Part shown: one piece after another, positions 1-9,771 of the stretch
Layout: every line of letters begins with the position of its first letter
How positions within the stretch are numbered: position 1 is the stretch's first letter
Source of the DNA: Anaeromyces robustus
Taxonomy: Eukaryota > Neocallimastigomycota > Neocallimastigomycetes > Neocallimastigales > Neocallimastigaceae
Direction of reading: 5' to 3'
DNA length: 54,334 nt
NCBI GenBank assembly: GCA_002104895.1
Contig: MCFG01000429.1
Location: 1-54,334, forward strand
Program-made: the position numbers and the translations under genes
The notes under the pieces: generated by a model
What the model was told of the DNA's origin: nothing
What the model saw: the letters and a program-made list of their open reading frames with translations, nothing else
Database searches by the model: none

Positions 1-529
1 GTTATGGTTAGGAGTTTCAATGGCCGTTTCTGCTAATTCTGCTATTTCTAAAGCTTTTTCAATATCTTCAGGTTTAGCAGTAATTACATGAGTTCTGATA
101 AACGGCCTAGAAGCAATGGAATCAGCATAATCATTTATAGTAATAAATTGTTTGAAATCCTGTTTCAAATTTTTTATAATAGTTATTATATCTCCAATTG
201 AAATCCTTTATAGATTCTCCTCTTCTAATTCTTAGAGCTTTTAAATTAAAACATTTTTCTTGAGGAGTTATATTTAAGTATTTTTCTATTGATTCTTTTA
301 TTTCATCAACAGAAGGATATTTTATTATTCCATCTTCTTCTTCTTTAAGATCATCTATTACACCTTTTAATCTTCCTTGAACACATTCTTTTGCCCAAGC
401 GAAGATTTTCTTCTCTTCACTAATGTCGGACAGTTCCATCACTCTTTTAAATTCTTCTGTCCAACTTTCTATATCTCTATCTTGACTACCAAGTCTTGGT
501 AGCATTCTAGAGATTTCACTTATCTTCAT
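1..529 (-). pseudogene. Retrotransposon gag fragment, frameshifted, cut by window edge
   Basis: The reading frame starts at the ATG at 529 (minus) and gives a hydrophilic protein with the pattern of a Retrotrans_gag domain: a WTEEFKRV helix, a spacer, then an IEKYLNITPQEKCFNLKAL / GESIKDFNWRYNNYYKKF segment resembling the gag 'ESVxEYxxRF' region. The frame runs into a stop at 131, but the other minus frame continues with plausible coding sequence (NDYADSIASRPF, then EIAELAETAIE) to the window edge. Removing one base near 154 would join the two, so I call a single-base indel and a dead copy. No zinc knuckle is visible in the part present. The gag differs from both other gags in this window, so it marks a third retroelement family. 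Its 5' LTR should lie to the right, but I could not delimit it. Retroelement Gag is fairly sure; the exact superfamily is not. Confidence 0.65.
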
Positions 530-2076
530 TTTTAATTTTTAGATTCAGAAACACAAAAATATAAGAAAATCAGTAGTTTTATTTATTTTATAGATTAATA
601 CTTTATTTATTTATTTTATTAATTTATTATATTTTATTTAATTTATATTATCAAGATACAGGATTTTCAATTAGTTTCAAATATTTAATATAAAAAATTC
701 GTTTATTATATTTGTAATATTTCTTGAAATTCAGTTTATTAATTCTTTTATTTTAATTTGAATTTTAAATATAATAGGGTTAGGATAATATATAATAAGT
801 AATAAAAATTTTGTTAAAAAAAAAAAATTAATATTGGATATTATTAAATAATAAGTATAAAAAAATTTATATAAAATTATTATTAATGTGTTAAGATAAC
901 AGTATAATATTTTAGATTTACCAATATTAATAAGTAAAAATATAATATATAAATTTTTATTATTAATAAGTTGAAAGGAAATTAATATAAATTTTTATTA
1001 TAAATAAGTTGAAAGAAACTTAACATAAAATAATATTATTAATAAGTTGAAAAGAATATTAATATAAGATTTATTAATAAATTGAAAGAAATTAATATAA
1101 AATAATATTATTAATAAGTTGAAAAGAATATTAATATAAGATTTATTAATAAATTGAAAGAAAATTAATATAAAATTTTATTAATATTTATTTTTATTAT
1201 ATACAATATATATTCAATATGATATATATAGAAAGAATATAATAAATAAATATATAAAGATATATGATTAAATAAAAATAAGAATTGAAAGCAAAAATAT
1301 TTAAAAGGTTGTTACAAGAAAATTAATTTAAGTTATTATTATTTTAATTCAAAAAAAAAAAAAAATTGTATAAAGGAATTAATAAGGATAAAATGTTTCT
1401 AGGAATTTCAAGAAATTATTAATAAAATTAATTTTATTTAAGGTTATATAAATTATATATAAAAATATATATTTGTGTAAATATATAACTTAATTATATA
1501 ATTTTTATATATTTTATTTTTATTAGGAAAATATTTATTTATAGTTGAAAGAGGTTTCCAAAATTTTATTAGAGTATTATGATTTTAAAAAAAAATTTTA
1601 TAAATTTATTTATTGTAATAATATATCAAGATTATTTTAATAGGTTGATTGTTATTAATATTATTATTTTTACTATTGTTTAATAAAATTTATTAATATT
1701 AATATTATCAAAAATTTTTAATATAATTTTTATTAACACAAAATTTAGAAGTCCTTTAGAATATAGAAATTTATTAATTATTTATTTATTAAAATTTAAA
1801 GAACAATATCAGTTTATTATATGTATATTTAAAACTTGGAATTAATCAATAGAATATATATAATTTCTTAATCAGAAGGGAATTTAATTTGTGTAACGGA
1901 AATATAATGAGAACTTTAATTTTTCAAGGATTACTAGAATTTTTTTTTTTACAACCGTCGGAAGTTTACAAAGGAATGTTCTAGAGAATTATAATAAATG
2001 AAAATAAAAAAAAATATTAATTAGTATTATTTATTAAGTGATTGTATTGTTAATAATTTATTAATAATTTTCACTC
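530..2076. other. AT-rich sequence without genes
   Basis: No coding region is seen. The stretch should contain the leader and 5' LTR of the minus-strand gag at 1-529, but no convincing TG...CA boundary, TSD or primer-binding match could be fixed. It contains a short-period tandem repeat (957-1174, listed separately) and homopolymer runs. Confidence 0.6.
957..1174. repeat. Tandem repeat, about 72-bp unit plus degenerate half-units
   Basis: Two near-identical 72-bp units (1031-1102 and 1103-1174) each contain the phrase TTAATAAGTTGAAAAGAATA and a second half with TTAATAAATTGAAAGAAA. Two shorter degenerate copies of the half-unit precede them from about 957. No coding potential. Confidence 0.7.
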
Positions 2077-2264
2077 AAGCACAGTGACTATAAAGCCTTT
2101 CGACCTCGTACTTAGACCCTCATTCAATATTTATTAATTTTCGTTTCCTAGTTCTGCTCCCGAATCTCTCATCAGGATTTTCAGCAGAACTTACTACTCT
2201 CTTGTTGTTGAATAAATATTGAACTGTCTAAGCACCTCTACTCCCGCTTGCTGAGTGTGTGCTT
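2077..2264. other. GC-richer segment with nested long-range inverted repeats
   Basis: Four nested complementary pairs enclose each other: AAGCACA 2077-2083 with TGTGCTT 2258-2264; CTTAGAC 2111-2117 with GTCTAAG 2226-2232; TTCAATATTTATT 2123-2135 with AATAAATATTGAA 2211-2223; AGTTCTGCT 2150-2158 with AGCAGAACT 2183-2191. Together they would fold as one long stem. The segment is much less AT-rich than its surroundings. It could be a structured leader or LTR part of a retroelement or a non-coding RNA; I do not recognise a known RNA family. Confidence 0.5.
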
Positions 2265-2392
2265 AGTTATTCTCTTATTAAAAATTATTTTTAATTACTG
2301 TTTATATTTTGACTTTTTCTACTCTATAAACAGCAACCAATACAATGTTAATAAAAAATACTGTTATTGTAACGGTATCAACAACGACATTA

Positions 2393-2463
2393 AGGAACTT
2401 CGTGGCTCAACGGTAACTACTTCTACCTTTATCATAGATATCACTGGTTCGAATCCTACTTTT
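2393..2463 (+). other. tRNA-like sequence with pol III A-box and B-box motifs (degenerate)
   Basis: TGGCTCAACGG at 2403-2413 fits the tRNA A-box pattern and GGTTCGAATCC at 2446-2456 is a perfect B-box/T-loop. The T-stem and the anticodon arm do not pair properly, so this is not a functional tRNA. It is more likely a tRNA relic or a tRNA-derived promoter inside a retroelement. Confidence 0.45.
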
Positions 2464-2899
2464 ACCTTTTTGATTTGGAAAATTATTCATTTATTTAGTT
2501 ATTAATACATTTGTTCATTTACTTATTTTATTAATAGAATTATTTAGTCTATAATTATTCATTCACTTAGCTAGATTTATTTAGATATTAGTTATTCGTT
2601 CACTTAGATATAAATACGATTTTATTTAGATACTAATTATGTATTCACTTAATTATAGTAATAGTTAAATAATTAAATATTTTGTTATTTAAATAAGTAA
2701 ACCAATCACGTAATGATTTAGAATAAGTCTTGAATATAAAAGAAATGTATTAATATTATTTTTACTCTTTGAGTCATTATTAATAAGAAAAATATTAAAT
2801 ATTTAAATATTAAATAAAATACAAAATAAATCCATAAACATTATGTTTTAATATTGTGTTATTTATTTTGTTTGTTTATTTTATTTTAATTATTGAAAT

Positions 2900-3310
2900 A
2901 CTACAACAACCTAGTGAATTTCTCACTAAGTTCGTTACAGTTATAATTAAATTTAAATAGCTTGAACAATACTACAAATTATTGAAGTAAGCTATTCTCT
3001 TAGTTTATAGAAACGCAATTGAGCTAAGGAGTTTTTCATCCAACAGCCGCACTCTATAAATAAGGGTTGCTTGAATTAGCTTATTCTTTGAATAAGGCAC
3101 AAGCAGTATTTAAATTTAATTATAGAATTTACTATTAATTGTTGAAAGGACTAATTATTTCCTAGTTTTTATATCACACTAATCCCCTGGCAGATTAGAA
3201 ATATAACAAACTAGTTGGGTGGAAACTAATTATCCTTATTAATAATAAATTCGGTAACGTAGTGGATAATGTAACAATGTATTACTATTAGCTAAATACA
3301 TTGAAAGAGT
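2900..3310. other. Hairpin-rich segment, possible retroelement leader
   Basis: Several short perfect stems occur close together: CTAATC 3179-3184 with GATTAG 3193-3198; CTTATTC with GAATAAG around 3080-3096; CAATGTATT with AATACATTG around 3275-3303; TAAGCTA 2988-2994 with TAGCTTA 3077-3083. It resembles in style, though not in sequence, the structured leader of the inner retrotransposon at 12.6-13.0 kb. No open reading frame. Function unknown. Confidence 0.35.
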
Positions 3311-4800
3311 TATTCCTTGATAAATAATGAAATTTTTATAGTACTTTTAATTATAATATTAACTTTTAAAAATTCTAATTAGTTTTATTTATTATTATTC
3401 TCTATAATTTATTATTAATTTACTTTAATTATAATTATTTTCTAAACTTCAAATAATTAATAAATTTTAATATTATATTGAATTATCATTTAAAATAATT
3501 AATAACATTAATAAAAAAATAATAAGATTATTAAATTATATTTTAAAACAATATCTTTATCATTATTATCTTAAACTAAATCAATTCTTAAAAATATTAT
3601 TGAATATTAAATTTATATAAATTATAAACAATTTATAATTAATATTATAAAAATAATAAACGATTCTAAAATATTTTAATTAAATAATATGACTCGAAAA
3701 TAGTTTCTAAAAACACTTTTAAAATACCTTCTAAATACTTTTTAAATATTCTTTACACTTAAACATTTCTAAATTAGAAATAACAACTAATTTTATTTAC
3801 TTTATAAATAAATAAACAGTTTATCTTTATAATTTTATTAATAATATTATTTATTTTTATTATTTATTTTATTATTATTTTTATACATTTTTACTTATTT
3901 TATTCAATAATTTTTAATTATTTTATTTATATTTTTATAAATACTTGTATTATTTTATTTATTATTGTAAATAGTTTAATTTTAAAGAAAAATATAAATA
4001 CATGTAAATATTTTTATGTAAATTAATTCTTTACTACTATTTTTAATAATAGCTTAGTCATAAATATAATGAATTAATAATTATTAGAATAAATTACTAA
4101 ATTAAAATATATAATCAACATAAAATAGTTTAGTTAAGAATAAAACTACTATTTAATAAATAATAATAAATTTAATAAAATTTTAATAAATAAATTTTAT
4201 ATTTTAAACTTAATAATAAAACTGTGTTTTTATAAAACAATTTTAGTGTTTAAATTTACAATCTACTGGAAAATAACTTAGACAGTTATTCTGAAAATAC
4301 ATAGGTATGTAAAGATTTGGAGTGACCACTAGGTTATTGTAGGAAATTAATAATAAATAATAATATAATATATTAAATTATTTATAACACTATTGATTAT
4401 TCACTTAATTAATTAGTAGATTCATTTATATAATATATATTTGTTCATTTATTTATGGTTGATATTTATATTTTATTTATTATTAATTGATTGTTAATAT
4501 CGACTCGAAGAGTCAAATAAAATAAAATACATGAATTTATATATTCAAAAATCTATTCTAAATTATTACATGATTGGGCAAATTATTTAAAATAAGAATT
4601 ATATAATTATTTAATTATTATTTTAATTAAATAAATATAATATTAAGAACTAGATAAATTATTATATTAATTAAGTGAATAATAAATTAATATTTAAATA
4701 AATTTATTTCAATGAATACATATTATTAATTTAAGTAAATTATTATCTAATAATTGAGTGAATATATTTATTATTAATTAAATAAATAATATTATTCCGA
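3311..4800. other. AT-rich sequence without recognisable genes
   Basis: Very AT-rich with many TTATT/AATAA runs. A small GC-richer patch at about 4257-4345 contains a D-arm-like CCTAGTGGTCA on the minus strand, but there is no matching T-arm. Nothing else can be supported. Confidence 0.6.
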
Positions 4801-4809
4801 AAGGTAAAG

Positions 4810-4872
4810 AGTAAGGTTCGAACCAGAGACAACCAACATAATAATAGAAGCAGGTAGAACTGAGCCTAATTA
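4810..4872 (-). other. tRNA-like sequence (A/B-box motifs), degenerate
   Basis: On the minus strand an A-box-like TAGGCTCAGTT (4858-4868) is followed by a B-box GGTTCGAACC (4815-4824). The spacing is tRNA-like but the acceptor and anticodon stems do not form. It is probably a tRNA-derived relic within retroelement sequence. Confidence 0.4.
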
Positions 4873-4901
4873 GTAGCCATAATGGATCCATATCATTACA
4901 A

Positions 4902-4943
4902 GGTAATATCACTTTCTTCCCTATAAAGAATTAAGATATTACC
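4902..4943. repeat. Hairpin shared with the segment at 21260-21305
   Basis: GGTAATATC (4902-4910) pairs with GATATTACC (4935-4943). The hairpin and its loop (CACTTTCT ... AGAATTAAG) closely match a second copy at 21260-21305, where the arms are GGTAAATA and TATTTACC. The two places therefore share a dispersed repeat, probably retroelement-derived. Confidence 0.55.
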
Positions 4944-4990
4944 ATTTTGTATTATCTGATGCAGGAAACATGTATATTCATAAACAATAA

Positions 4991-6660
4991 ATATAATTAA
5001 CTTATATACTAAATAATTATTACTAATGAATCAATAAAATTAAAAATAAAATAATCTTTTGTTTAACTCTTCTTTTATTTTTATTATTCTTATTTTTAAA
5101 TACAAATTATTGATCGTTTTATAAAAGAAAGAAAAATTATCCTCCTTTTATAATACATGAATTTTATTATTATAGTCTTTCGACTATTATTATTATTATT
5201 ATTTATTTAATTAATCTAATTATTATTATTTATTTTATAATATAATTCTCTATTCTAAACATTATTTTCTAAGATTTATTTTAATATTAATTATTATTGT
5301 TATTATTATTTATTAATATTTTCTATTCTAATTATTAAATATTTTATTAATCTATTTAGTGTTTTAAATAAAAATTAAAAATAAATATTATACTTTTATA
5401 CAGAAATACATTTAACTTCTGTATTATACATTTTATAAATAATTCATTTATTTTATAATTAATTTTTATTATTTTATTTATTTTATTTTATTTTAATAAT
5501 ATACAGAATATTTATTTTCTGTATTTGTCCAGGGTTTTTAAGTTGGAGGGAAAGGATAAGGGAAAAAGGGAAAAGAGTGGATAGTATTATTTAATTATAA
5601 TTATTTATATATTTATTATTATAAATATTTATTATTATAATTATATTGAAGTATTAAATTTATTAAAGGTTAGAATTAGAAATATTAATAATTATTGTTA
5701 TAAGAATATAAATAAAATGTATTAATAAAGTGTTATAAAATATTTGATATTGATAAAATATTATTTAAAATATTATTTATTATATATAAAGTTTATTATA
5801 AAATATTAATAAGATTTATTTAAAATATTAATAAAGATATAGAATTTATTATAAGATATTAATAGGATTTATTTAATATAAAATATTAATAATATTTATT
5901 TATTATAAGAATATTGATAAAATTTATTATAAGAATATTAATTATAAAGTATTGATAAAATTTATTTGATATTAATAAAATATTTATAATTTATTTTAAG
6001 ATATTAATAAAATATTGATAATATAAAAATAATTTTTAATATAGATAAAATTATTATGTTTTAAGATATTAATAATATTATAAAGAAGTTTTATTAAATG
6101 TTAGTTTATATGGGATAAAAGGTTTAAAAATATGGGTTTAGAAATAATGTGTATATAAGGGAATATTGTATCATATCTGATACTGATATTTATTTTGTAT
6201 CTTTAATATATTTTAGGAACGCGACAGTTGGGGAACACGACAATATAATATTTTCATAATAAGATATTTATTTTATGTTTTAATAGACTATTTATTTATT
6301 TAAAAATAATTAATTACATTTAAATTATAATTATAAATAAAATATATTTATTCCAATAATTAAATATAATATTAATTCTATTTAAAACATGTTTATAATG
6401 ACAATAATAACTATTTCTGAAAATTTAATATTGAAAACCTTGTGTTGAAAATAATAATTCTTTTAAATTATAAAATATTGATAATAAAATTCTTCTAAAA
6501 ATTCTTTTATACTTATCTGGAGCAATTCCCTAACTCAGGAAAAGTCCTCGTTTAATTTTATTATTATTATTTTTCTTTTATATCTATATTTTAATTATTT
6601 ATCCAATCATTTACATATTATTATCCAATAATATGATTGAATATTTATTTATAGAACCAT
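4991..6660. other. AT-rich sequence without recognisable genes
   Basis: Mostly low-complexity AATATTAAT repeats (5.6-6.1 kb). A purine-rich G tract at 5540-5575 (GGAGGG, AAGGGAAAAAGGG) looks like a retroelement polypurine tract. A GC-richer patch at 6210-6235 (GGAACGCGACAG, TTGGGGAACACGACA) stands out. I cannot attach an LTR boundary to either. Confidence 0.45.
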
Positions 6661-6685
6661 ATACTCATTCTTTATATAACTATCT

Positions 6686-6775
6686 TGTATCATATCCTAC
6701 CGGAGGTTCCCCGACTGACGTAGTCGTCAGGTTGTTGGACTCTGACCTACTTGTCATGAGTTCGACTCCGGGTAT
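6686..6775 (+). other. GC-richer, tRNA-like segment
   Basis: An anticodon-arm-like hairpin (AGGTTG with TGACCT) and a near-B-box AGTTCGACTCC (about 6758) occur in a GC-rich island. The A-box is weak and the T-stem fails, so this is not a functional tRNA. It lies directly before a long perfect palindrome. The 11-mer TGTATCATATC at its start also occurs near 6167. Confidence 0.35.
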
Positions 6776-6782
6776 CACCCTC

Positions 6783-6833
6783 AGTTATGGATCAAAATAT
6801 AACTATTTATTAGTTATATTTTGATCCATAACT
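6783..6833. repeat. Perfect palindrome, 23-bp arms with 5-nt loop
   Basis: Arms 6783-6805 and 6811-6833 are exact reverse complements (AGTTATGGATC at the outer end) around the loop TTTAT. Such a hairpin could act as an RNA 3'-end or terminator structure, or be the remains of a foldback element. A second small palindrome (TTATGAGTGAA with TTCACTCATAA) follows at about 6877-6899. Confidence 0.85.
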
Positions 6834-7051
6834 CTTCCACTCTTTTTCTTCACAAACCATGAAATCAACCAATCGTTATGAGTGAATTTCACTCATAAAG
6901 TATTGTTTATGTATATTTCTAACTTATAAATATATATTCTTGTAATTTCATGTAAAATTAATCTCTAGAATTAGTATTAAGATTAAAATAAATATTAATA
7001 ATAAATAAAATTGTTATTAAAACTCATTAATCTTATAACATAAAAAGTATA

Positions 7052-7098
7052 ATTAGTATTGTGTTAACCTAAGTCGTTAGCGTTGTTACAATACTAAT
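7052..7098. repeat. Inverted repeat hairpin, 11-bp arms
   Basis: ATTAGTATTGT (7052-7062) is exactly complementary to ACAATACTAAT (7088-7098). The loop is GC-richer and contains CCTAAGTCGTTAGCG. It lies just left of the solo LTR C. Role unknown. Confidence 0.6.
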
Positions 7099-7154
7099 TC
7101 TCATTGAAAAATAGACTTACCTTAACACAATTTTTTTTTTTAATTTTTTCTGAT

Positions 7155-7869
7155 TGTAACGGAACGGTAGTTCCAATATTACAATTGACACCAAAATCTG
7201 AAGTAAACACAAACAAAATAAAATTTAAAATAAAAGATACTTATTGCAATATCAGAACACCTTTCCTTTGTTAACCTGAAAGGTCGGTGTCGAGATATAT
7301 ATATTAGTAAGATTTAGTTTTAAGTTTTATTTTATTTTTATTTAAAATATGTTTTATTAGAATTTAGTTTTATTAATTATTAAAAATTAATAATAACTAA
7401 TCTTTGTAGTATTTCAAACTACTTATGAATTAATTATTACTAATATATATAAAGTTATAAAAGAATAAAAGCACAAAGAAAAATATTTTAACTAAAGATT
7501 TTACACCTATTTATACTTTTTGCGGAAAAATAGTTTTAAAAATAAAAGTTCATAAAAATAATAAAAAATTGCTAGAAACTAAGATATTTTGATATAAAAT
7601 GAATCTCATAGAAAAATAAAGAAATATTATATAATTTTTTCTTAAAGTTTCTAATTTCATTCCATGTAATTCTATAAAGAAATACAGAAATAAAATACAG
7701 AAACAAATACAGAATAAAATACAGAAATTTATAATAAATAAATTTAAAATAAAATTTTTATAAAATTTGGAACAAGGTGTGAGTCGAACCCAGAGTGTTC
7801 GCCCAGATGGTCATAGTTACTAACCACTAGACCATGGTTACTGTTTTACTAATTGAGAGATTCGTTACA
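7155..7869 (-). mobile_element. Solo LTR, family C (715 bp)
   Basis: This is a reverse-complement copy of the LTR at 10944-11658 with the same length (715 bp), ends TGTAACG...CGTTACA, and only rare differences. It is flanked by a perfect 5-bp target duplication CTGAT (7150-7154 and 7870-7874). No internal sequence remains, so it is a solo LTR left by LTR-LTR recombination. Its U3 carries the tRNA-like segment described for the 10944 copy. Confidence 0.93.
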
Positions 7870-8295
7870 CTGATTAATAAAACTATTTTCTAATAAAACA
7901 TTTTTATGTCAAGACATCAAGTGCAATTGAAATTAGAATTTATAATTTCAATTATTTTGATATATAATATTATTATTTATTATAATAATTATTAATAATT
8001 TTTTATAATAATTATATATAATAATTATTATTATAATATTTTATTTTAAATATTATAATTTAAGATTATTTAAATAATCTAATAATATATTTTAATATAT
8101 ATATTATTTATATATATTCAATTATATTGAATAATATATTAATTTTATTACTATTTAATATCGATATTAATAACTTATTATATTACAAATTATTAATTAT
8201 ATTATACGTTAACGTATCACTTTAAATTAATGTATTAAATTAATGTATTAATATTTTATATTATATTTTATATTATTATTATCAAACTTACAAAG

Positions 8296-8303
8296 TATAA
8301 AAG
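8296..8303 (+). promoter_or_regulatory. LTR TATA box
   Basis: TATAAAAG lies 40 nt upstream of the 11-mer that matches the primer-binding site, the expected spacing for a pol II start at the beginning of R. The same box is present in the 3' LTR and the solo copy. Confidence 0.65.
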
Positions 8304-8335
8304 AACATAACATAAAGTTATATTTAATGTTCTTT

Positions 8336-8346
8336 GTAAGGTTATT
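8336..8346 (+). other. Predicted RNA 5' end / self-primer 11-mer
   Basis: GTAAGGTTATT here is the exact reverse complement of 8600-8610. By analogy with Tf1, the first 11 nt of the element RNA would fold back onto the primer-binding site and, after RNase H cleavage, prime minus-strand synthesis. The bases on either side do not extend the match. Confidence 0.7.
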
Positions 8347-8599
8347 AACACCTGAATTATATAGTTATATTAATATTATCAATATCTTATTTTTAAATAA
8401 AATTTACTATTAAAAAGTTAATCTTAAAGTGTTATTATTATTATTAAATAAATATTGTGTTATTTGCATTACAATTAATTTAGTTATTATTTAAATATTA
8501 TTTAATTATAAAAACTATTTAATTATAAAAACTATATAATTAGTCATTCGACCTAGTAGACTTATTTAAATTAGAAAATAATCCAGTTGGAAACTTAAC

Positions 8600-8610
8600 A
8601 ATAACCTTAC
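8600..8610 (+). other. Primer-binding site (self-priming type)
   Basis: AATAACCTTAC starts at the last LTR base. It has no similarity to the TGG-type 3' end of a tRNA, but is perfectly complementary to 8336-8346 in R. This is the arrangement known from Tf1 and related self-primed elements. Confidence 0.7.
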
Positions 8611-8632
8611 CCTAGTTTGGTTACTACCTTGA

Positions 8633-9748
8633 ATGACAATGTTTTCTGCTCGTGAAGATAATACTAGTAATCTTGCTACCGTTCAAGATGTCTTAACAAT
8701 AAGAGAAGAAGCAAAAAATACTGCAGAACATATAATTAAAACTGTAACTGAAAGTTATATTTCTGCAGATCAATTTTATAATTTTAAAACTCAGTTAGAA
8801 AGTCACATTGCTACTCTCCAGAATAACAACGATGTTATTTTACAAGAAATAGGGAAAATTAGTTCGTTTATCAATAGTCAAACTCCTGCTCAAGAGCCTG
8901 ATGTGTTTGTAGATATTCCTACCGAACGTGCCGAAACACCAAGACCTAATAATAACATCGAAACAAGATCAAACATTACTCAACGTGATGTTGACAACGA
9001 TGTTATTATGAGAAACCCCATGACCACTTATTTGAATCAAATGCCAGAACCTGGATTCTTTACTGGTAAATCAACTGACACTGATCTATTTTGTCAGTTG
9101 TGTGAAGATACTTTTAAAACTTATCCTAATAATACAGTTCAAGAAGAAGTGAAGATAAACTTTATAAAATCTCGCTTAAGGGATGGCGCAAGAAATTGGT
9201 ACTTGGCTAAGTATAACGCTAATGATCCTTCTTCCATGGCTGAATTAATTAATGAAATTAGAAAAAGCTTTTCAGATGTTGCCAGCAAAAAATTAGCAAA
9301 AATTCAGCTTACTAAAATTAAACATACTTACGGAAAGATAAACAATTATATAGAAGAGTTTAGATCTCATTCTCGTGGTCTTTCTTTGAGTGAAGAAGCT
9401 CTTGCTATGTTCTTTTATAATGGGCTTCATCCTAGATATCAAGAAGAAATTGAACAAATGGAAGAATTCCCTTCTACCTTAGAATCAATATTTACTAAGT
9501 GTATTTTGTTAGAAAATTCTCTTACTATTAAAGGTAGAATTAAATTAAATAGTAGTGGTAGCAAGAATATAAAAAAGAAGAATTCAAATTATAATTTTAA
9601 TAGTAGAAATAATAATAATAATAATAATTATAACAATAATTATAATAATAATTATAATAATAATAATAATAATTATAATAATAATAATAAAAATAATTAT
9701 AATAATTATAATAACAACAATAAGAATCAAAATAAAACAAAAAACTAA
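8633..9748 (+). CDS. Gag protein of family A element
   Basis: The 371-residue structural protein starts 22 nt after the primer-binding site. Residues about 135-290 form a Retrotrans_gag-like helical domain, including KSRLRDGARNWYLAKY and INNYIEEFRSHSRGLSLSEEALAMFFYNGL. The N-terminal 100 residues look helical. There is no CCHC zinc knuckle; instead the last 70 residues are a basic K/S stretch followed by nearly pure Asn/Tyr, encoded by an AAT/AAC/TAT repeat (9590-9735) that probably arose by microsatellite expansion. The tail may substitute for RNA binding, or may be a late expansion. The ORF ends in AAA AAC TAA, which forms the -1 frameshift site. The frame is intact. Confidence 0.88.
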   Translation: MTMFSAREDNTSNLATVQDVLTIREEAKNTAEHIIKTVTESYISADQFYNFKTQLESHIATLQNNNDVILQEIGKISSFINSQTPAQEPDVFVDIPTERAETPRPNNNIETRSNITQRDVDNDVIMRNPMTTYLNQMPEPGFFTGKSTDTDLFCQLCEDTFKTYPNNTVQEEVKINFIKSRLRDGARNWYLAKYNANDPSSMAELINEIRKSFSDVASKKLAKIQLTKIKHTYGKINNYIEEFRSHSRGLSLSEEALAMFFYNGLHPRYQEEIEQMEEFPSTLESIFTKCILLENSLTIKGRIKLNSSGSKNIKKKNSNYNFNSRNNNNNNNYNNNYNNNYNNNNNNYNNNNKNNYNNYNNNNKNQNKTKN

Positions 9749-9771
9749 GTTATGGACTTCCTTTGGAGTCC
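9739..9771 (+). promoter_or_regulatory. -1 programmed ribosomal frameshift signal (gag-pol)
   Basis: The heptamer A AAA AAC (9739-9745) is in the gag frame immediately before the gag stop TAA (9746-9748). After an 8-nt spacer a stem of seven pairs (one G-T) begins: GGACTTC 9754-9760 with GGAGTCC 9765-9771, loop CTTT. Slipping back one base enters exactly the frame of the downstream protease-RT ORF, which is otherwise closed by a stop at 9733-9735. Heptamer, spacer and stem match the classical signal. It explains how pol is made without its own ATG. Confidence 0.82.

Larger units (their letters stand above)
7907..8600 (+). repeat. 5' LTR of family A element
   Basis: Begins TGTCAAGACATC and ends AACTTAACA. 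It matches 17612-18305 and the solo copy at 20055-20749. It contains a TATA box (8296-8303) and the presumed transcription start/R sequence (8336-8346). Upstream of the TATA box the U3 is almost pure A/T. Confidence 0.92.

Noticed and set aside
891-910. TGTTAAG as the end of a minus-strand LTR for the gag at 1-529
   Set aside because: It matches the reverse complement of an LTR end (CTTAACA), but no target duplication, second end or matched primer 11-mer was found.
2393-2463. Functional tRNA gene
   Set aside because: A and B boxes fit, but the T-stem, the anticodon stem and position 37 do not; kept only as tRNA-like.
2248-2505. Open frame of 85 codons
   Set aside because: Overlaps the nested hairpin and the tRNA-like segment; no domain and no coding bias.
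6633-6824. Open frame of 63 codons
   Set aside because: Runs through the tRNA-like island and into the palindrome arm; no recognisable protein.
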